The position numbers and the translations under genes are program-made. A stretch of DNA of 64,000 nt from JAAYDI01 sp052034005. Lineage in GTDB: Bacteria; Planctomycetota; Planctomycetia; Pirellulales; Pirellulaceae. Shown one piece after another: positions 55,786 through 63,978 of this stretch (position 1 is its first letter; every line of letters starts with the position of its first letter). The notes beneath the pieces are model-generated. The model was not told where the DNA came from. It saw only the letters and a list, made by a program, of their open reading frames with translations, and did no database searches. The stretch covers positions 16,375-80,374 of the forward strand of contig JBPOJB010000042.1 of NCBI GenBank assembly GCA_052034005.1. The letters run 5' to 3'.

Positions 55786-56565
55786 TCACGCGTCCTTCGG
55801 CTGGCCGCGGCGATGGGCGATCAGGCCCGCCACATACCCGGCCTTGAAACCCGCATCGATGTTCACCACCGTCACGTTGGCAGCGCAGCTGTTGAGCATC
55901 CCCAGCAGGGCGGCCAGGCCGCCGAAACTGGCGCCGTATCCGACGCTGGTCGGTACGGCGATCACCGGGCAGTCGACGTGGCCGCCCACCACGCTCGGCA
56001 ACGCACCTTCCAGCCCGGCGACGACCACGACCGCGTCCGCGCCGCGCAGCTTGTCCAGCTGCATGAGCAGGCGATGCGGACCGGCCACGCCGACGTCGTG
56101 GATCATGGTGACCGCCACTTCCATCCAGGCGAGCGTCTCGCGCGCTTCCTCCGCCACCGGCAGGTCGCTCGTGCCGGCCGTCACCACCACCACGCGGCCG
56201 ACCGTCGGTCGCCGGCCCTCGGCCGCCGGCGCAAGCCGGAACGTCTGGCCGACCGCGTTGTAGCTGCCCGCCGGGAACTCGGTCTCGAGCACGGCGGCTT
56301 TCTGGGCGTCGACCCGCGTCACCAACACAGCCATCTGATCCTGGCGCAGCTGGCGAACGATCTTGACCAGCGTTTCCGCCGACTTGCCCGCACCGTAGAC
56401 CACCTCCGGGAAACCACACCGGCGTTGACGGTCCAGGTCCAGCGTGACCTCGCCCAGGTCGACCGCGCCCGGCTGGGCTAGGCAGTCGACAAACGCAGAC
56501 AACGCCAGGCGTCCGGCAAGCAGGTCCTGGGCCAACGCTTCGATCTCGTGTCGGTGTCGTTGCAT
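55786..56565 (-). CDS. larB: Nickel-pincer cofactor biosynthesis protein LarB
   Basis: LarB carboxylates and hydrolyses nicotinic acid adenine dinucleotide in nickel-pincer cofactor synthesis. The C-terminal AIR-carboxylase-like domain is clear: TAGTSDLPVAEEA, IHDVGVAGPHRLL, DAVVVVAGLEGALPSVVGGHVDCPVIAVPTSVGYG and GGLAALLGMLNSCAANVTVVNIDAGFKAGY. N-terminal RCGFPEVVYGAGK is the conserved LarB start. larA, larC and larE are not in the window, so the pathway must be completed elsewhere or LarB serves another role. Six bases separate it from nnrD. Confidence 0.93.
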   Translation of the reverse strand: MQRHRHEIEALAQDLLAGRLALSAFVDCLAQPGAVDLGEVTLDLDRQRRCGFPEVVYGAGKSAETLVKIVRQLRQDQMAVLVTRVDAQKAAVLETEFPAGSYNAVGQTFRLAPAAEGRRPTVGRVVVVTAGTSDLPVAEEARETLAWMEVAVTMIHDVGVAGPHRLLMQLDKLRGADAVVVVAGLEGALPSVVGGHVDCPVIAVPTSVGYGASFGGLAALLGMLNSCAANVTVVNIDAGFKAGYVAGLIAHRRGQPKDA

Positions 56566-56690
56566 GCCACCATGGTAGCCGCTGCCGGCTGAGGACTCCA
56601 GGTCGGGAGCCTTGCCACGAGCGGGGGCCGGGAGGACAATGGCAGCTTCTGCTTCCCCTTCGATACTCTGGATGCAAGGACATGGTCGCG

Positions 56691-57905
56691 ATGCCGAGTT
56701 GCGTGTTGGCCTATTCGGGTGGACTCGACACCTCCGTGATTCTGGGTTGGTTGTTGGAACAGGGCTATCAGGTCCACTGCCTCTATGTCGACCTGGGTCA
56801 GCCTTGCGAGGACCGCGACGCCATTCTGGACAAAGCGCGGCGGATCGGGGCCGCCTCGGCGTGCCTGGTGGATGTGCGGGACGAACTGTGCCGCGATTTC
56901 GCCTTCCCCGTGCTCGCGTGGCGCGCCCGGTACGAGTCGGTCTACCTGCTGGGGACGTCGATCGCCCGGCCGCTGATCACCAAGAAGTGCCTGGAGATGG
57001 CGCGCGAGGTGGGCGCGGCCGCATTCGCCCACGGGGCGACCGGCAAGGGCAACGACCAGTGCCGTTTCCAACTCGCCGCCGACGCCCTGGCGCCGGACAT
57101 CCAGGTGATCGCGCCCTGGCGGATCGAGTCGTTTCGCCAGCGGTTTCCCGGCCGGTCCGAAATGATCGCGTTCTGCGCGGCCAAGCAGATCCCGGTTAAG
57201 GCGTCGACCGACAAGCCGTACAGCTCGGACGAGAACTGCCTGCACATCAGCTATGAAGCGGGCAAGCTGGAGGACCTGACGGTCAGCGGAGTCGACACGG
57301 TCGAGTTCGGCATGACCGTCTCGCCGCGCGAGGCGCCGGACCGCGCGGAGTCGGTCACGATCGGATTCGAGGCGGGTGTGCCGGTGAGCGTCAACGGCCG
57401 GCCCTTGGGGCCGTTCGCCATCGTGCAGCAGCTCAACCAGATCGGTGGCCGCCACGGCATCGGCCGCATCGACATGGTCGAGAACCGGTTTGTGGGGATG
57501 AAGAGCCGGGGCGTGTACGAGGCGCCGGGCATGACGCTGCTCTACGACGCGCTGATGTACGTCGAGCAACTGACGATGGACCGGGACCTGATGCACTTGC
57601 GGGACCGCCTGGCGCCGGAGGTGGCGGAGATGGTGTATTACGGGTACTGGTACACGGCCAAGATGGACGCGCTCCAGGCGCTGATCCGGGACGCCCAGAA
57701 GCACACGACCGGCCAGGTGCGTCTGAGCCTCTACAAGGGGACGGTCACGGTCGAGAGCCGCACGAGCCCGAACAGCTTGTACGACGAGGGGATCGCGACG
57801 ATGGAGGGCGGCGGCTCCTACAACCAGACCGACGCGGAAGGGTTCCTGCGGATCCAGGGTTTGCCGAGCCGCGTGCAGGGCCGGGTGACGCCGCGGAACT
57901 GGTAG
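56691..57905 (+). CDS. argG: Argininosuccinate synthase
   Basis: Joins citrulline and aspartate with ATP in arginine synthesis. Seen: CVLAYSGGLDTSVILGWLLE (ATP loop), ARYESVYLLGTSIARPLI, AFAHGATGKGNDQCRFQLA, ASTDKPYSSDENCLHISYE, IGRIDMVENRFVGMKSRGVYEAPG and GSYNQTDAEGFLRIQGLP. About 404 residues, normal. ATG at 56691 has AAGGA about ten bases before; the ATG at 56682 is too close to it. It is divergent from larB. Followed 50 bases later by an ABC-2 permease. Confidence 0.96.
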   Translation: MPSCVLAYSGGLDTSVILGWLLEQGYQVHCLYVDLGQPCEDRDAILDKARRIGAASACLVDVRDELCRDFAFPVLAWRARYESVYLLGTSIARPLITKKCLEMAREVGAAAFAHGATGKGNDQCRFQLAADALAPDIQVIAPWRIESFRQRFPGRSEMIAFCAAKQIPVKASTDKPYSSDENCLHISYEAGKLEDLTVSGVDTVEFGMTVSPREAPDRAESVTIGFEAGVPVSVNGRPLGPFAIVQQLNQIGGRHGIGRIDMVENRFVGMKSRGVYEAPGMTLLYDALMYVEQLTMDRDLMHLRDRLAPEVAEMVYYGYWYTAKMDALQALIRDAQKHTTGQVRLSLYKGTVTVESRTSPNSLYDEGIATMEGGGSYNQTDAEGFLRIQGLPSRVQGRVTPRNW

Positions 57906-57955
57906 GCGGGCGGCCCGCGGCCGGCGCGCTCGGTCCGCGCGGAAGGTGAACTCCG

Positions 57956-59593
57956 ATGTACCTGCTGGAAAACCCCGTTCTACAGCGCGAGCTGCTGGTG
58001 AACCTGCGGATGGCGCGCGGGTTCGTGCTCATGCTCGTGTACCAGGCGATGCTGGCCGCGATCGTCTACCTGGCGTGGCCGCAGGGCCAGCGGCTGGATC
58101 TGTCCCAGGTGTCGGAGGACGCCCGCAACCTGGTCGACATGTTCTTCCTCGGCCAGTACGTGTTGGCGTCGCTGATGGCGCCGAGTTTCGCAGCGGGCGC
58201 CATCACGGGCGAGAAGGAACGCCGCACCTATGAGATGCTGTTGGCCAGCCCCCTGCGCCCGGGCGCAATCGTGCTGGGCAAGGCGGTCGCGGCCCTGGCG
58301 TACCTGGTGGTGCTCATCTTCTCGTCCCTGCCCATCATCATGCTGTGCCTGCCGCTGGGCGGCGTGTCGCTCTATGAAGTGTTCGCCGCCTACCTGGCGC
58401 TGATCGCCTCGGTGGTCACCTTCGGCGCGATCGGGATCGCGTGCAGCAGCTATTTCCAACACACCGCCGCGTCCCTGGTCGTCTCGTACCTGATTATCCT
58501 GCCGCTGACGATGGCCGGGGTCATGTTCTGGGTGCTGGCCCGGAACCTGGGCGAGTTCCGGTTGATGTTCATCGTGATCGCGGTCCCCTCCGTCGCGACG
58601 ATCACCTGCTACGGCCTGTTCGCCAACACCAGCGCCCGCTTGCTCTACCCGCCGGACGTGGGCGCCGAAGGGCAGGACGTGGTGGACCTGGAGCGGGAGA
58701 CGCGCGACGTGGTGGGGCTGGTGATCCAGCGGGACCAGTTCCCCGACCGGCTGTTCGCGCCGGCCAAGCGGACCACGCTGTTGGAGGACCGGACGAACCC
58801 GGTGTACGACAAGGAGATCCGCAGCGAGATCTTCAGCCATGGAACCCTCATGCTGCGCGTCGTGATCCAGGTCAGCATGCTGTTGGCGATTCCGCTGATG
58901 GCGGCGTGCCTGTATCTCGCGCCCCAGTACGCACCCTGGTACATCGCGTACGTCCTGCTGTTCAACATGTTGGTCGGGCCGGTCTTCTCGGCGGGCAGCG
59001 TCACCGGCGAGCGCGAACGGCAGACGCTGGACCTGCTCCTGACGACGACGATCACCCCCTGGCAGATCCTGTCGGGGAAGCTGCGGGCCGGCCTGCGCGT
59101 ATCGAGCGTCCTGACCTTGTTCCTGCTGTGGCCGGTCCTGCTGGCCTGCGTCATGGTGTCCAGCTATTGGAACAACCTGGTGACGCTGATCGCCTACACG
59201 CTCATCGTGCTGCTCACCTGCTGGAACACCGCGCTGATCGCCCTGTTCTGCTCGGTCGTGTTCCGCAAGACATCGATCAGCATGATGGTCTCCTACCTGA
59301 TGATTGTCGTGCTGTTCTTCGGGCCGCTGGCCGCCATTTTCTTCACCCGCACGGTGTACGGCGACGCGCGCGCCGCGAACATGGTGGGTGCCCTGTCCAT
59401 CAGCAGCCCGTTCGTGGCGGCATTCGAGGTTCCGCTCGATATACCGCTCCCGTCCCACGAACGAGGCCTTGCGCCGCACGTCGGCCGGTGGGGGCCGTTC
59501 GGCGGGTACGCCCTGTTCACGACGGCCCTCAGCCTGCTGTTGCTGGGATTGATGATCCGGCTGTTCCACACGCGCTGGCGCGTCGCCGATTGA
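57956..59593 (+). CDS. ABC-2-type permease with internal duplication
   Basis: 545 residues, about 12 predicted helices. Two halves repeat the same signature: GAITGEKERRTYEMLLASPLRPGAIVLGK in the first and GSVTGERERQTLDLLLTTTITPWQILSGK in the second, with six or so helices each. This is the core of ABC-2 exporters (polysaccharide, lipid or copper-processing type). The N-terminal NPVLQRELLVNLR is characteristic of planctomycete ABC-2 permeases. No ATP-binding subunit is in the window, so it must be encoded elsewhere or belong to another locus. Confidence 0.82.
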   Translation: MYLLENPVLQRELLVNLRMARGFVLMLVYQAMLAAIVYLAWPQGQRLDLSQVSEDARNLVDMFFLGQYVLASLMAPSFAAGAITGEKERRTYEMLLASPLRPGAIVLGKAVAALAYLVVLIFSSLPIIMLCLPLGGVSLYEVFAAYLALIASVVTFGAIGIACSSYFQHTAASLVVSYLIILPLTMAGVMFWVLARNLGEFRLMFIVIAVPSVATITCYGLFANTSARLLYPPDVGAEGQDVVDLERETRDVVGLVIQRDQFPDRLFAPAKRTTLLEDRTNPVYDKEIRSEIFSHGTLMLRVVIQVSMLLAIPLMAACLYLAPQYAPWYIAYVLLFNMLVGPVFSAGSVTGERERQTLDLLLTTTITPWQILSGKLRAGLRVSSVLTLFLLWPVLLACVMVSSYWNNLVTLIAYTLIVLLTCWNTALIALFCSVVFRKTSISMMVSYLMIVVLFFGPLAAIFFTRTVYGDARAANMVGALSISSPFVAAFEVPLDIPLPSHERGLAPHVGRWGPFGGYALFTTALSLLLLGLMIRLFHTRWRVAD

Positions 59594-59604
59594 CGCCGAG
59601 GACT

Positions 59605-60096
59605 TCAGTCCTGTCCCGGTGTGCGCATCATCGGCCGCAACGGCTCAAGGGCCGATTCGAGCATGCGATCGAGCATCGTGGAAGTGTCTTCGGTCACCTG
59701 CAGCCAATCGCCCGCGTGCATCGCGTAGTTGTTGGTGTCCACCACTCGGCGGCGCGCCACGTCGTATTGCACGGGCAACCGGATCTTCCGGCCGCCGGGC
59801 CCCTCGCGCACCAGCACGATGTCCATGCGGCGGAAACGCGAGATCGCTCCGGACCCCTTGAGCGCGTCCTGGACCAGCATGGTCTCCGTCAGCGGGGCGC
59901 GCAGATACTCGCTCTTGTTCTTGCTGTTGCGGAGCTCGACCACCACCATGGCCTGTGGGTCGGCCGATTTGCCCAGTTGGGCATCCATCGCCATCTCAGG
60001 CCTGAGATCCAGTGCGCTGCATCCGGCGGTCGCGACCAGCGTCAGGCTCGCCAGAATGGACAGAAGAGCGGTCGGTGTTCGAGTTGCCGTCGCCAT
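59605..60096 (-). CDS. Lipoprotein with an SLBB-like domain
   Basis: Signal sequence with lipobox (LLSILASLTLVATAGCSAL). The mature part VVVELRNSKNKSEYLRAPL, LVQDALKGSGAISRFRRMDIVLVRE, KIRLPVQYDVARR and MHAGDWLQVTEDTS has the course of an SLBB/polysaccharide-export domain: a V-x-V start, an alpha helix DALK with G, an ivR strand, and a final L-x-x-GD-x-x-x-V. Such domains occur in Wza-like export proteins. It is short (163 residues), without the other Wza parts. ATG 60096 chosen for the signal; the ribosome site is weak. Confidence 0.6.
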   Translation of the reverse strand: MATATRTPTALLSILASLTLVATAGCSALDLRPEMAMDAQLGKSADPQAMVVVELRNSKNKSEYLRAPLTETMLVQDALKGSGAISRFRRMDIVLVREGPGGRKIRLPVQYDVARRRVVDTNNYAMHAGDWLQVTEDTSTMLDRMLESALEPLRPMMRTPGQD

Positions 60097-60267
60097 CCGT
60101 GGAGACCTCGCGTGGGGGGCCAGGCGAGTGGCGTCCGCCGCTGGAGCCGCCACAAGAGTGGCCATCTTTCTCCAGTTCGCCTGACCGTTACAGTCAGCGT
60201 TATCGGCACGGTCGATGGGCAACTTGAGCGCAATCGGCGAAAAAGGAAAACCACTCGGGCACGCGCG

Positions 60268-61164
60268 TCACAACGGGTCCGACGGGGCCGACGGATAGGG
60301 CCCGCCGACCGTCCGGTCTCGACCTAACTGCTTGCCCTGCCTCAAGAATCGGTCGGCAGCGGACATCGCTTCGGACGGCGTCACCTGGGTGCCGGGTGTG
60401 ATGGTCACGTACCCGGCGGTGGCCGTGACGGGGTAGGCGGCCCCGGTCGGACCGGTCACCGTATGGGCCACGCCCTGGCGAACACGGTCGACGACCGAAG
60501 CGGCCTGGTCCGGCCCCAGGCTGTGAAAGACCATGGCGAACTCGTCCCCGCCGACGCGTGCCACCGCATCCTGTTCCCGCACGCCGCGTTGCAGCCGGCC
60601 GCCGACGGCGCGCAGCACCTGGTCGCCCGCCGCGTGGCCGAGTTGGTCATTGATATGCTTGAAGTGATCCAGGTCCAGCAGCGCCACGCAGGTCCCGTGC
60701 CCGACCGGGTCGGCGCGCACCAGGTCCAGGCGGGCAGCCAGGCTCGCATCCCAGGTGCGGCGATTGGCCAGGTCGGTCAGCGCATCGCGGAAGGCCAGTT
60801 GCTGCAGGGCCCGCTCCCGCCGCTTGTCTTCGCTTCGACGGCGGCGCAAGCGCACGACCTCGACCAGCAGGCAGCAGGCCAACCGCAATTCGCGGGACGT
60901 ACAGTCGGGGGGCAGCAGCACGTCGGCCGCGCCGCGTGCTCCGACCGCGATGATGCCGATCTCGCCCCGCACGAGCCGCGCGTGGAAACCCGCCTGGTCT
61001 TCAGGGACGGGAAGCTGGTCGGTCACCACCACTTCGGGCGCAGCCAGACCGGTCGTTTCCGGTCCGGGAGCGCGGATCTCGGCCGCCGTCCCCAGCGCCT
61101 GCTCCCATGCGTCCCGTCGTCGGCGGTCGTCGGTCAGCAGCAGCACGAGAGGTGGTCTGGTCAT
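60268..61164 (-). CDS. Diguanylate cyclase with receiver-like N-terminus
   Basis: C-terminal GGDEF domain: LAFRDALTDLANRRTWD, VALLDLDHFKHINDQLGHAAGDQVL and VARVGGDEFAMVFHSL, with the inhibitory RxxD site (REQD) five residues before, so cyclic-di-GMP production with product feedback is expected. The N-terminal ~110 residues resemble a receiver: VLLLTDDRRRRDA at the acidic pocket and VVVTDQLP with Asp49 at the phospho-acceptor position, but the expected K-P near residue 85 is P-P, so normal phosphotransfer is doubtful. Start at 61164 for the receiver fold; the frame is open to 61251. Confidence 0.85.
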   Translation of the reverse strand: MTRPPLVLLLTDDRRRRDAWEQALGTAAEIRAPGPETTGLAAPEVVVTDQLPVPEDQAGFHARLVRGEIGIIAVGARGAADVLLPPDCTSRELRLACCLLVEVVRLRRRRSEDKRRERALQQLAFRDALTDLANRRTWDASLAARLDLVRADPVGHGTCVALLDLDHFKHINDQLGHAAGDQVLRAVGGRLQRGVREQDAVARVGGDEFAMVFHSLGPDQAASVVDRVRQGVAHTVTGPTGAAYPVTATAGYVTITPGTQVTPSEAMSAADRFLRQGKQLGRDRTVGGPYPSAPSDPL

Positions 61165-61295
61165 GGCTTCAGGATACTCTCCGCGCGCCGCGCTGTCATG
61201 ACGCTGCTTGCAGGCCTCCGAGGGGGTGTTAGAATCATGTGCCCGCCGCATTGGCGCGGCTGCAGACGATTCTCTCCGAGCAAGGAGACGGCGCG

Positions 61296-62306
61296 ATGAG
61301 CCGGGAACCCGCCGAGTTCATGCCTCACCCCGACACCTGGACCCGACGCGACCTGCTGGACTTGGAGAGCCTGACGCTCAGCGAGTTGACCACGGTGCTG
61401 GACACGGCGTTCGCTTTCAAGCGGGCGACGGACGGTTGTCGCGCGAGGCTGCCCCTGCTGCAGGGCAAGACAACCTCGAACTTGTTCTTCGAGAACTCGA
61501 CGCGGACGCGGACCAGTTTCGGCCTGGCCGCCAAGCGTCTGGGCGCCGACGTGGTCGAGTTCACGGCCTCCAGCAGCAGCCTGTCGAAGGGTGAGACGTT
61601 CATCGACACGGCCAAGAACATTGAAGCCATGAACGTGGACGTGATGGTGATGCGGCACCGCACGCCGGGTGCACCGCAGCTGCTGGCCGACCATGTGGAC
61701 TGCGCCGTGGTCAACGCGGGGGACGGCACGCACGAGCATCCGACGCAGGGGCTGCTGGACATCATGACGATCCGCGAGACGCGGGGGGAGGTGCGCGGCC
61801 TGACCGTGGCGATGGTCGGGGACATTGCCCACAGCCGCACCGCGCGGTCGAACATCTGGGGACTGCTCAAGCTCGGCGCGCACGTGATCGTGTGCGGGCC
61901 GTCGACGCTCGTGTCCCGCGGCTGGGAGCAGTTCGGCGTGGAGGTGGCGTACAGCCTGGACAGCATCCTGCCGCGCTGTGACGTGCTGAATCTGCTGCGG
62001 ATCCAGTTTGAGCGGCAGTACACGCGGCCCTTCCCATCGGTCCGCGAGTACGCGCTGCTGTATGCCATGAACGCGGACCGCATGGCGCGGGCCAAGAAGG
62101 ACATCCTGATCATGGCGCCCGGCCCGATCAACCGCGGCGTGGAAATCACGCCGGACGTGGCGGACGGCCCCCACTCGGTGATCCTCAACCAGGTCACCAA
62201 TGGCTTGGCGGTGCGCACGGCCGTCCTGTGGCTGGTCTCGGGCGCCCGGGACAAGCGCCGCGCCGCGGGCGGTTTGAGCGCGGCGGGAGGACCGGTGCCG
62301 GTGTGA
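61296..62306 (+). CDS. pyrB: Aspartate carbamoyltransferase catalytic subunit
   Basis: Forms carbamoyl-aspartate, first committed step to UMP. Motifs: LFFENSTRTRTSFGLAAKRLGAD, SSSSLSKGETFIDTAKN, VVNAGDGTHEHPTQGLLDIMTI, VGDIAHSRTARSNIWGL and IMAPGPINRGVEI. The AAGGAGA nine bases before the ATG fits. The pyrC-like gene starts 35 bases downstream. No regulatory (PyrI) subunit is present. The C-terminal tail (RDKRRAAGGLSAAGGPVPV) is probably unstructured. Confidence 0.95.
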   Translation: MSREPAEFMPHPDTWTRRDLLDLESLTLSELTTVLDTAFAFKRATDGCRARLPLLQGKTTSNLFFENSTRTRTSFGLAAKRLGADVVEFTASSSSLSKGETFIDTAKNIEAMNVDVMVMRHRTPGAPQLLADHVDCAVVNAGDGTHEHPTQGLLDIMTIRETRGEVRGLTVAMVGDIAHSRTARSNIWGLLKLGAHVIVCGPSTLVSRGWEQFGVEVAYSLDSILPRCDVLNLLRIQFERQYTRPFPSVREYALLYAMNADRMARAKKDILIMAPGPINRGVEITPDVADGPHSVILNQVTNGLAVRTAVLWLVSGARDKRRAAGGLSAAGGPVPV

Positions 62307-62341
62307 TGGGGCGACCTTTACTGGGGGAGTAGAGAGAAACG

Positions 62342-63619
62342 ATGCGGGCGCTACTGATCAGAAACGGGCGGGTCATCGATCCCAGCCAGCAGCTGGACCG
62401 GGTGACGAACTTGTTGATCGAAGGGACCCGGATCGCCGCGCTCGACGTGGCTGAGCACGCCTCGGCGGAGGTGATCGACGCGACCGGCAAGATCGTCGCG
62501 CCGGGGCTGGTCGATATCCACGTCGAGCTGCGCGAGCCGGGCCGCGAGGAAGACGAGACGATCGAGTCGGGCACGGCAGCCGCGCTGGCCGGCGGGTTCA
62601 CGTCGGTGGCCTGCATCCCCAATACCGATCCGCCGATCGACACGCAGGCCGGCGTCGAGTTCGTGCGGCAGAAGGCCGCCCGCGCCCGGAACTGCCATGT
62701 CTTCGTCCTGGCCTGCGTGAGCAAGAACCGCGAGGGCCAGGAGCTGGCGGAGATCGGCAGCCTGGTGGAGTCGGGCGCCGTCGGATTCACCGACGCGGAC
62801 CGGCCGATCCACAATACGGAACTCATGCGCCGAGCCCTCGAGTACTGCCTGATGTTCGACGTGCCGATCCTGAACCACCCCGAGGTGCTCGAGCTGTCCC
62901 ATGACGGCATCATGCATGAAGGACTCACCTCCATGGTCCTCGGGCTGCCCGGCATGCCCTGCGACGCGGAAGATGTGATGACCGCGCGCGATCTGCGGTT
63001 GGCCGAATACACGGGCGGACGGCTGCACGTGATGAACCTTTCGAGCAGCGGCAGCGTGGACCTGATCCGGCGGTACAAGTCCCGGGGGAGCGGCGTCACG
63101 ACGGAGATCTGTCCGGCCCATTTCTGCCTGACGGACGAGACGCTCCGCGCGTTCGACGCCAACTGCAAGGTCAACCCGCCGCTCCGGCCGCAAAGCCACG
63201 TCGACGCCTGCATCGCGGGATTGGCGGACGACACGATCGACGTGATCACCAGTTGCCACGCGCCCCGCGCGCCCGAGAAGAAACTCCAGGAACTCGACCG
63301 GGCCCCGTTCGGCATGATCAACCTCGAGACCACGCTGGCGCTGGTCATCAAACACCTGATCCACCCGAACCACCTGTCCTGGTCCAAGGCCATCGAGAAG
63401 CTGACCATCAACCCGGCACGCGTGCTGGGGCTGCGCAAGGGCACGCTCCAGATCGGCGCCGACGCGGATGTCACGATCATCGACCCGGAACTGCGTTGGA
63501 CCGTGCGGGGTGACGAGTCCCGGTCGCGCAGTCGCAACACGCCGTTCGAAGGCCAGGAGATGATCGGGCGCGCGGTGCAGGTGATCGTCGACGGCGAAGT
63601 GCGCTACCCGCGCCCCTGA
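62342..63619 (+). CDS. Dihydroorotase-like protein missing metal ligands (PyrC'-like)
   Basis: Same fold as dihydroorotase throughout: RNGRVIDPSQQLDRVTNLLI, GLVDIHVELREPGREEDETI, GFTSVACIPNTDPP, VGFTDADRPI, DILNHPE-like region, MNLSSSGSV, PAHFCLTDE, NPPLRPQSH, TSCHAPRAPEK and FGMINLETTLALVIKHL. The HxH metal pair is H60-x-E62, the His after HVxH is Asn232, and the catalytic Asp of the TDHAPH motif is Cys305. It is therefore probably non-catalytic, like the PyrC' protein that supports PyrB assembly in Pseudomonas. The gene directly follows pyrB, supporting a structural role; another dihydroorotase would be needed. Confidence 0.85.
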   Translation: MRALLIRNGRVIDPSQQLDRVTNLLIEGTRIAALDVAEHASAEVIDATGKIVAPGLVDIHVELREPGREEDETIESGTAAALAGGFTSVACIPNTDPPIDTQAGVEFVRQKAARARNCHVFVLACVSKNREGQELAEIGSLVESGAVGFTDADRPIHNTELMRRALEYCLMFDVPILNHPEVLELSHDGIMHEGLTSMVLGLPGMPCDAEDVMTARDLRLAEYTGGRLHVMNLSSSGSVDLIRRYKSRGSGVTTEICPAHFCLTDETLRAFDANCKVNPPLRPQSHVDACIAGLADDTIDVITSCHAPRAPEKKLQELDRAPFGMINLETTLALVIKHLIHPNHLSWSKAIEKLTINPARVLGLRKGTLQIGADADVTIIDPELRWTVRGDESRSRSRNTPFEGQEMIGRAVQVIVDGEVRYPRP

Positions 63620-63816
63620 GCCGAGGCGCCGCGGCCGGTCGGGGCCTGCGCGGCTAGTGCCTCGTCCAGGCTAAATCTTTGCGTTGTCACCTATTCGGTG
63701 CTGGGAGCACCGAACCCTCTGTGCTCCCACCGGAAGGATCAACTGCCCTGTGGCCGCGCGAAGCGCGGCACCAGCGCGGCGCCCGGCTCGCAGTCGCGAA
63801 GCGACGGTACTAACAA

Positions 63817-63869
63817 AGCCCAGGGCAGAGCTGAGCGGCGCAGCCGCGAAGCGACGCCCTGGGTCGCGT
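63817..63869 (+). repeat. Palindromic CCCAGGGC-type repeat, copy 2
   Basis: AGCCCAGGGC (63817-63826) pairs with GCCCTGGGTCGCG (63856-63868), as in the element at 38947-39002, but the inner stem is different and built from CGCGAAGCG units. Downstream GGCGGCCCTAA matches the GGACGGCCCTAA after copy 1. Confidence 0.65.
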
Positions 63870-63978
63870 CCATACGCCAAACCAACAGCAGCCACAACGT
63901 GGCGGCCCTAATGACCAGGCATGAGTGCTCATCAGGCCCGAGTAGCGTCGTCCCGATGGGACTCCCTTTTGTTGGGGA

